Of a stretch of 63,770 bases of DNA, positions 62,073 to 63,770 are shown in pieces (position 1 is the stretch's first letter; each line of letters opens with the position of its first letter). Below the pieces are notes generated by a model that was given only the letters and a program-made list of their open reading frames with translations, made no database searches and had not been told where the DNA came from. A program made the position numbers and the translations under genes. The stretch covers positions 1 through 63,770 of the forward strand of contig UQVR01000003.1 of assembly GCA_900544625.1 (NCBI GenBank), read 5' to 3'. The DNA is from an uncultured Mycoplasmatota bacterium. GTDB taxonomy: Bacteria > Bacillota_I > Bacilli_A > RF39 > UBA660.

Positions 62073-63551
62073 ATGGAAAAAGAAAAAATTATATCATCAA
62101 TAGCCAAGCGAGGGAATGGTGAAATCTATTTAGGGGTAGTTGGAGCTGTTCGTACAGGTAAATCAACATTCATTAAAAGGTTCATAGAAAATCTTGTTGT
62201 ACCAAATATAACAGATGAATATGAAAAGAAAAGATGTTTAGACGAAATACCTCAAAGCGCACAAGGGAAAACCATTATGACTACAGAACCTAAATTTGTA
62301 CCAAGTAATGGTGCCACAATAACTGTCAACGAATTCGAAACAAGCATCAAGTTAGTTGATTGTGTAGGTTATGTCATTCCGGAAGCTAATGGTTTTGTTG
62401 ATGAGGAAGGAAATCCTAGGATGGTGAAAAGTCCTTGGTTCGAGGATGCGATTCCATTCGTAGAAGCGGCCGAAATAGGAACAGAGAAGGTCATCAAAGA
62501 TCACGCAACAATAGGTATTGTTGTCACAACAGATGGTTCGTTCGGCGAGATCAAGAGGGAATCCTATCTTGAAGCAGAAGAAAAAGTAGTTAGTGAATTA
62601 AAAAACATTGGAAAACCATTTATAGTTATATTGAACAGTATTCACCCTACAAATACTGAAACTCAAGAACTAGCTAGAAGTTTAATGGATACTTATGATG
62701 TTCCAGTTATGCCTATAAGTGCTGAATTAATGAATGAAAAAGAAATAATGGAAATTCTTAGAACAGCCTTATATGAGTTTCCGGTATTAGACATCAAAGT
62801 TTCCATACCTGAGTGGGTTCATGTTTTACCTAACAACAATGAGATTAAACAACATTATATGGAAAAAATTAGAGAAAGTGTCGTAAGTGTAGAAAAAGTC
62901 AAAGATGTGGATTACATCTTGGAACACTTCAAAAACTCAGAATATATTAATAACTCCTTTATATCTGAACTTGATGCATCCACAGGAACTGTAACTATAA
63001 CACTCAACAGTTCAAATGAATTATATACAGAAACACTTAAAAATCTAATGGGAGATATGGTAACCACTAAAGCAGGACTTCTTAAAATATTTGCTAATTA
63101 TGCCGAAGATAAAGAAGAAATGGATTCTCTAAAGGGAGCTATTAAAATGGCTAAAAACACTGGCTATGGTATAGTTTACCCAAGTATTAGAGAATTAAAA
63201 CTCCAAACACCTGAACTAGTAAAACAGGGTAGTAGGTATGGCGTTAAACTTAAAGCTGTTGCTTCAAGTATACATATGTTAAAAGTAGATGTAGAATCAA
63301 CTTTTGAACCCATCATAGGTAGCGAAATTCAATCTAAAGAATTAATCGATAGATTAATGAAAGATTATGAGAGTGACGCTTCAAGTATTTGGAAAAGTGA
63401 AATATTTGGTCGTAGTTTAGAAGCTATTGTTCAAGAAGGAATACAAGCAAAACTAAGTATGATGCCAGATAATACGAGATATAAACTTAAAGAAACAGTT
63501 TCAAAAATCGTTAATAAAGGATCCAATACTTTAATTGCAATAGTTATTTAA
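62073..63551 (+). CDS. spoIVA: stage IV sporulation protein A
   Basis: SpoIVA is the ATPase that polymerises on the forespore surface as the basement layer of the spore coat. At 492 aa it has the same length as the B. subtilis protein. GVVGAVRTGKSTF (Walker A, Lys30), ELPQSA-like IPQSAQGKTIMTTEPKFVP, LVDCVGY and the C-terminal RQGSRYGV-type region with VASSIHMLKVDVES, SIWKSEIFGRSL and EGIQAKLSMMP are conserved throughout. GATGGTGG precedes ATG 62073, with a sigma-E-like promoter upstream. It is strong proof that the organism can form endospores. Confidence 0.98.
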   Translation: MEKEKIISSIAKRGNGEIYLGVVGAVRTGKSTFIKRFIENLVVPNITDEYEKKRCLDEIPQSAQGKTIMTTEPKFVPSNGATITVNEFETSIKLVDCVGYVIPEANGFVDEEGNPRMVKSPWFEDAIPFVEAAEIGTEKVIKDHATIGIVVTTDGSFGEIKRESYLEAEEKVVSELKNIGKPFIVILNSIHPTNTETQELARSLMDTYDVPVMPISAELMNEKEIMEILRTALYEFPVLDIKVSIPEWVHVLPNNNEIKQHYMEKIRESVVSVEKVKDVDYILEHFKNSEYINNSFISELDASTGTVTITLNSSNELYTETLKNLMGDMVTTKAGLLKIFANYAEDKEEMDSLKGAIKMAKNTGYGIVYPSIRELKLQTPELVKQGSRYGVKLKAVASSIHMLKVDVESTFEPIIGSEIQSKELIDRLMKDYESDASSIWKSEIFGRSLEAIVQEGIQAKLSMMPDNTRYKLKETVSKIVNKGSNTLIAIVI

Positions 63552-63566
63552 AACTATTGCTTTTTG
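63537..63566 (+). terminator. terminator of spoIVA
   Basis: GCAATAGTT / AACTATTGC, a perfect 9-bp stem around the stop codon, followed by five T. Confidence 0.85.
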
Positions 63567-63661
63567 ATTGTAAAAAATGTGTATATAGTGATATGTTTTT
63601 ATGTTAAAAAATGTAAAAAGTGGGGTTTGAGTGTGTAAGTTGATGTCGTACGGTGTCGAAA

Positions 63662-63692
63662 CTATTGCAATAGAAATAAATGCCTGTATAAT
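63662..63692 (+). promoter_or_regulatory. promoter with palindrome before the last gene
   Basis: TTGCAA (63665-63670), 16 bases and TATAAT (63687-63692). The palindrome CTATTGCAATAG (63662-63673) covers the -35 box. Confidence 0.6.
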
Positions 63693-63718
63693 AGGCCTTT
63701 AAGAAAGGAGAAATGATT

Positions 63719-63770
63719 ATGACTAAGGTTAAAATAAAAGAAACAACATCTAGAGATTCCATTATTAAAA
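63719..63770 (+). CDS. start of a gene cut by the window end
   Basis: AAAGGAG (63704-63710) precedes two in-frame ATG codons; the one at 63719 has the better spacing. The visible residues are MTKVKIKETTSRDSIIK, too few to assign. The basic, charged start is compatible with a cytoplasmic or nucleic acid-binding protein. Confidence 0.6.
   Translation, partial: MTKVKIKETTSRDSIIK

Noticed and set aside
1..63770. CRISPR array, restriction-modification or toxin-antitoxin operon
   Set aside because: No regularly spaced repeats, cas genes, methylase motifs or paired small toxin/antitoxin genes were seen.

Overview
The window is very AT-rich, densely packed DNA from a spore-forming low-GC Bacillota. 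It carries spoIVA, cotJB, cotJC, a dacA/dacF-type carboxypeptidase, ftsY-ylxM, RNase J, RNase Y and an FtsK/SpoIIIE ATPase, with strong AGGAGG-type ribosome binding sites and TTGACA/TATAAT promoters. Gene style and the many surface-protein genes suggest an uncultured gut member of the Bacilli or a related lineage; no rRNA is present to settle the taxonomy.

Layout. 1-3,960 is accessory DNA next to a tRNA-Gly(GCC): the end of an unidentified gene, a hypothetical gene, a 450-bp noncoding stretch with long nested inverted repeats, a small operon (membrane protein, SplB-like radical SAM protein, DUF5680 protein) and a small coiled-coil gene. 4,000-8,635 is a cell-envelope operon (LtaS-like enzyme, anchored protein, LCP ligase with a PASTA-like C-terminus). 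9,113-12,298 encodes a dockerin-bearing glucosaminidase and a membrane-anchored cohesin-like protein. 12,423-13,403 holds a DUF3800 gene and, on the minus strand, an apparent small RNA with its own promoter and terminator. 13,508-30,330 is a surface-polysaccharide region: TagO-like initiator, ABC importer, winged-helix/cytidylyltransferase fusion, flippase, sulfatase-fold enzyme, Wzy-like polymerase, acyltransferases, TagA-like and other glycosyltransferases, and UDP-GlcNAc 2-epimerase. 30,374-43,140 is mostly core functions: RNase Y, phosphodiester glycosidase, GT2, RNase J, FtsY-YlxM, D,D-carboxypeptidase, TrmL, a thioredoxin-fold protein and FtsK. 43,200-50,005 holds the CotJ operon and a cluster of surface proteins (glycine-rich protein and three TasA/camelysin-like proteins, two of them tandem copies). 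50,041-60,950 has a ZIP transporter, an NAD-dependent epimerase, a patatin, a YebC protein, a CPBP protein, a SWIM-SNF2 helicase, a serine hydrolase and a divergent membrane-bound XRE regulator. 60,990-63,770 has a secreted protein of unknown function, spoIVA and the start of another gene.

How the genes work together. TagO, TagA and the epimerase resemble wall teichoic acid linkage-unit enzymes. The polymerase, flippase, O-acetylation genes and the importer/cytidylyltransferase module suggest a polysaccharide carrying acyl groups and perhaps a CDP-activated amino-alcohol (choline or 2-aminoethylphosphonate). LCP and LtaS-like enzymes would act on related wall polymers. The most interesting candidates for undescribed biology are the miniature cohesin/dockerin pair around a peptidoglycan hydrolase, the importer plus HTH-cytidylyltransferase module with an inverted repeat over its promoter, and two unassigned structured noncoding regions. 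All functions are read by eye from motifs; no database search was run.
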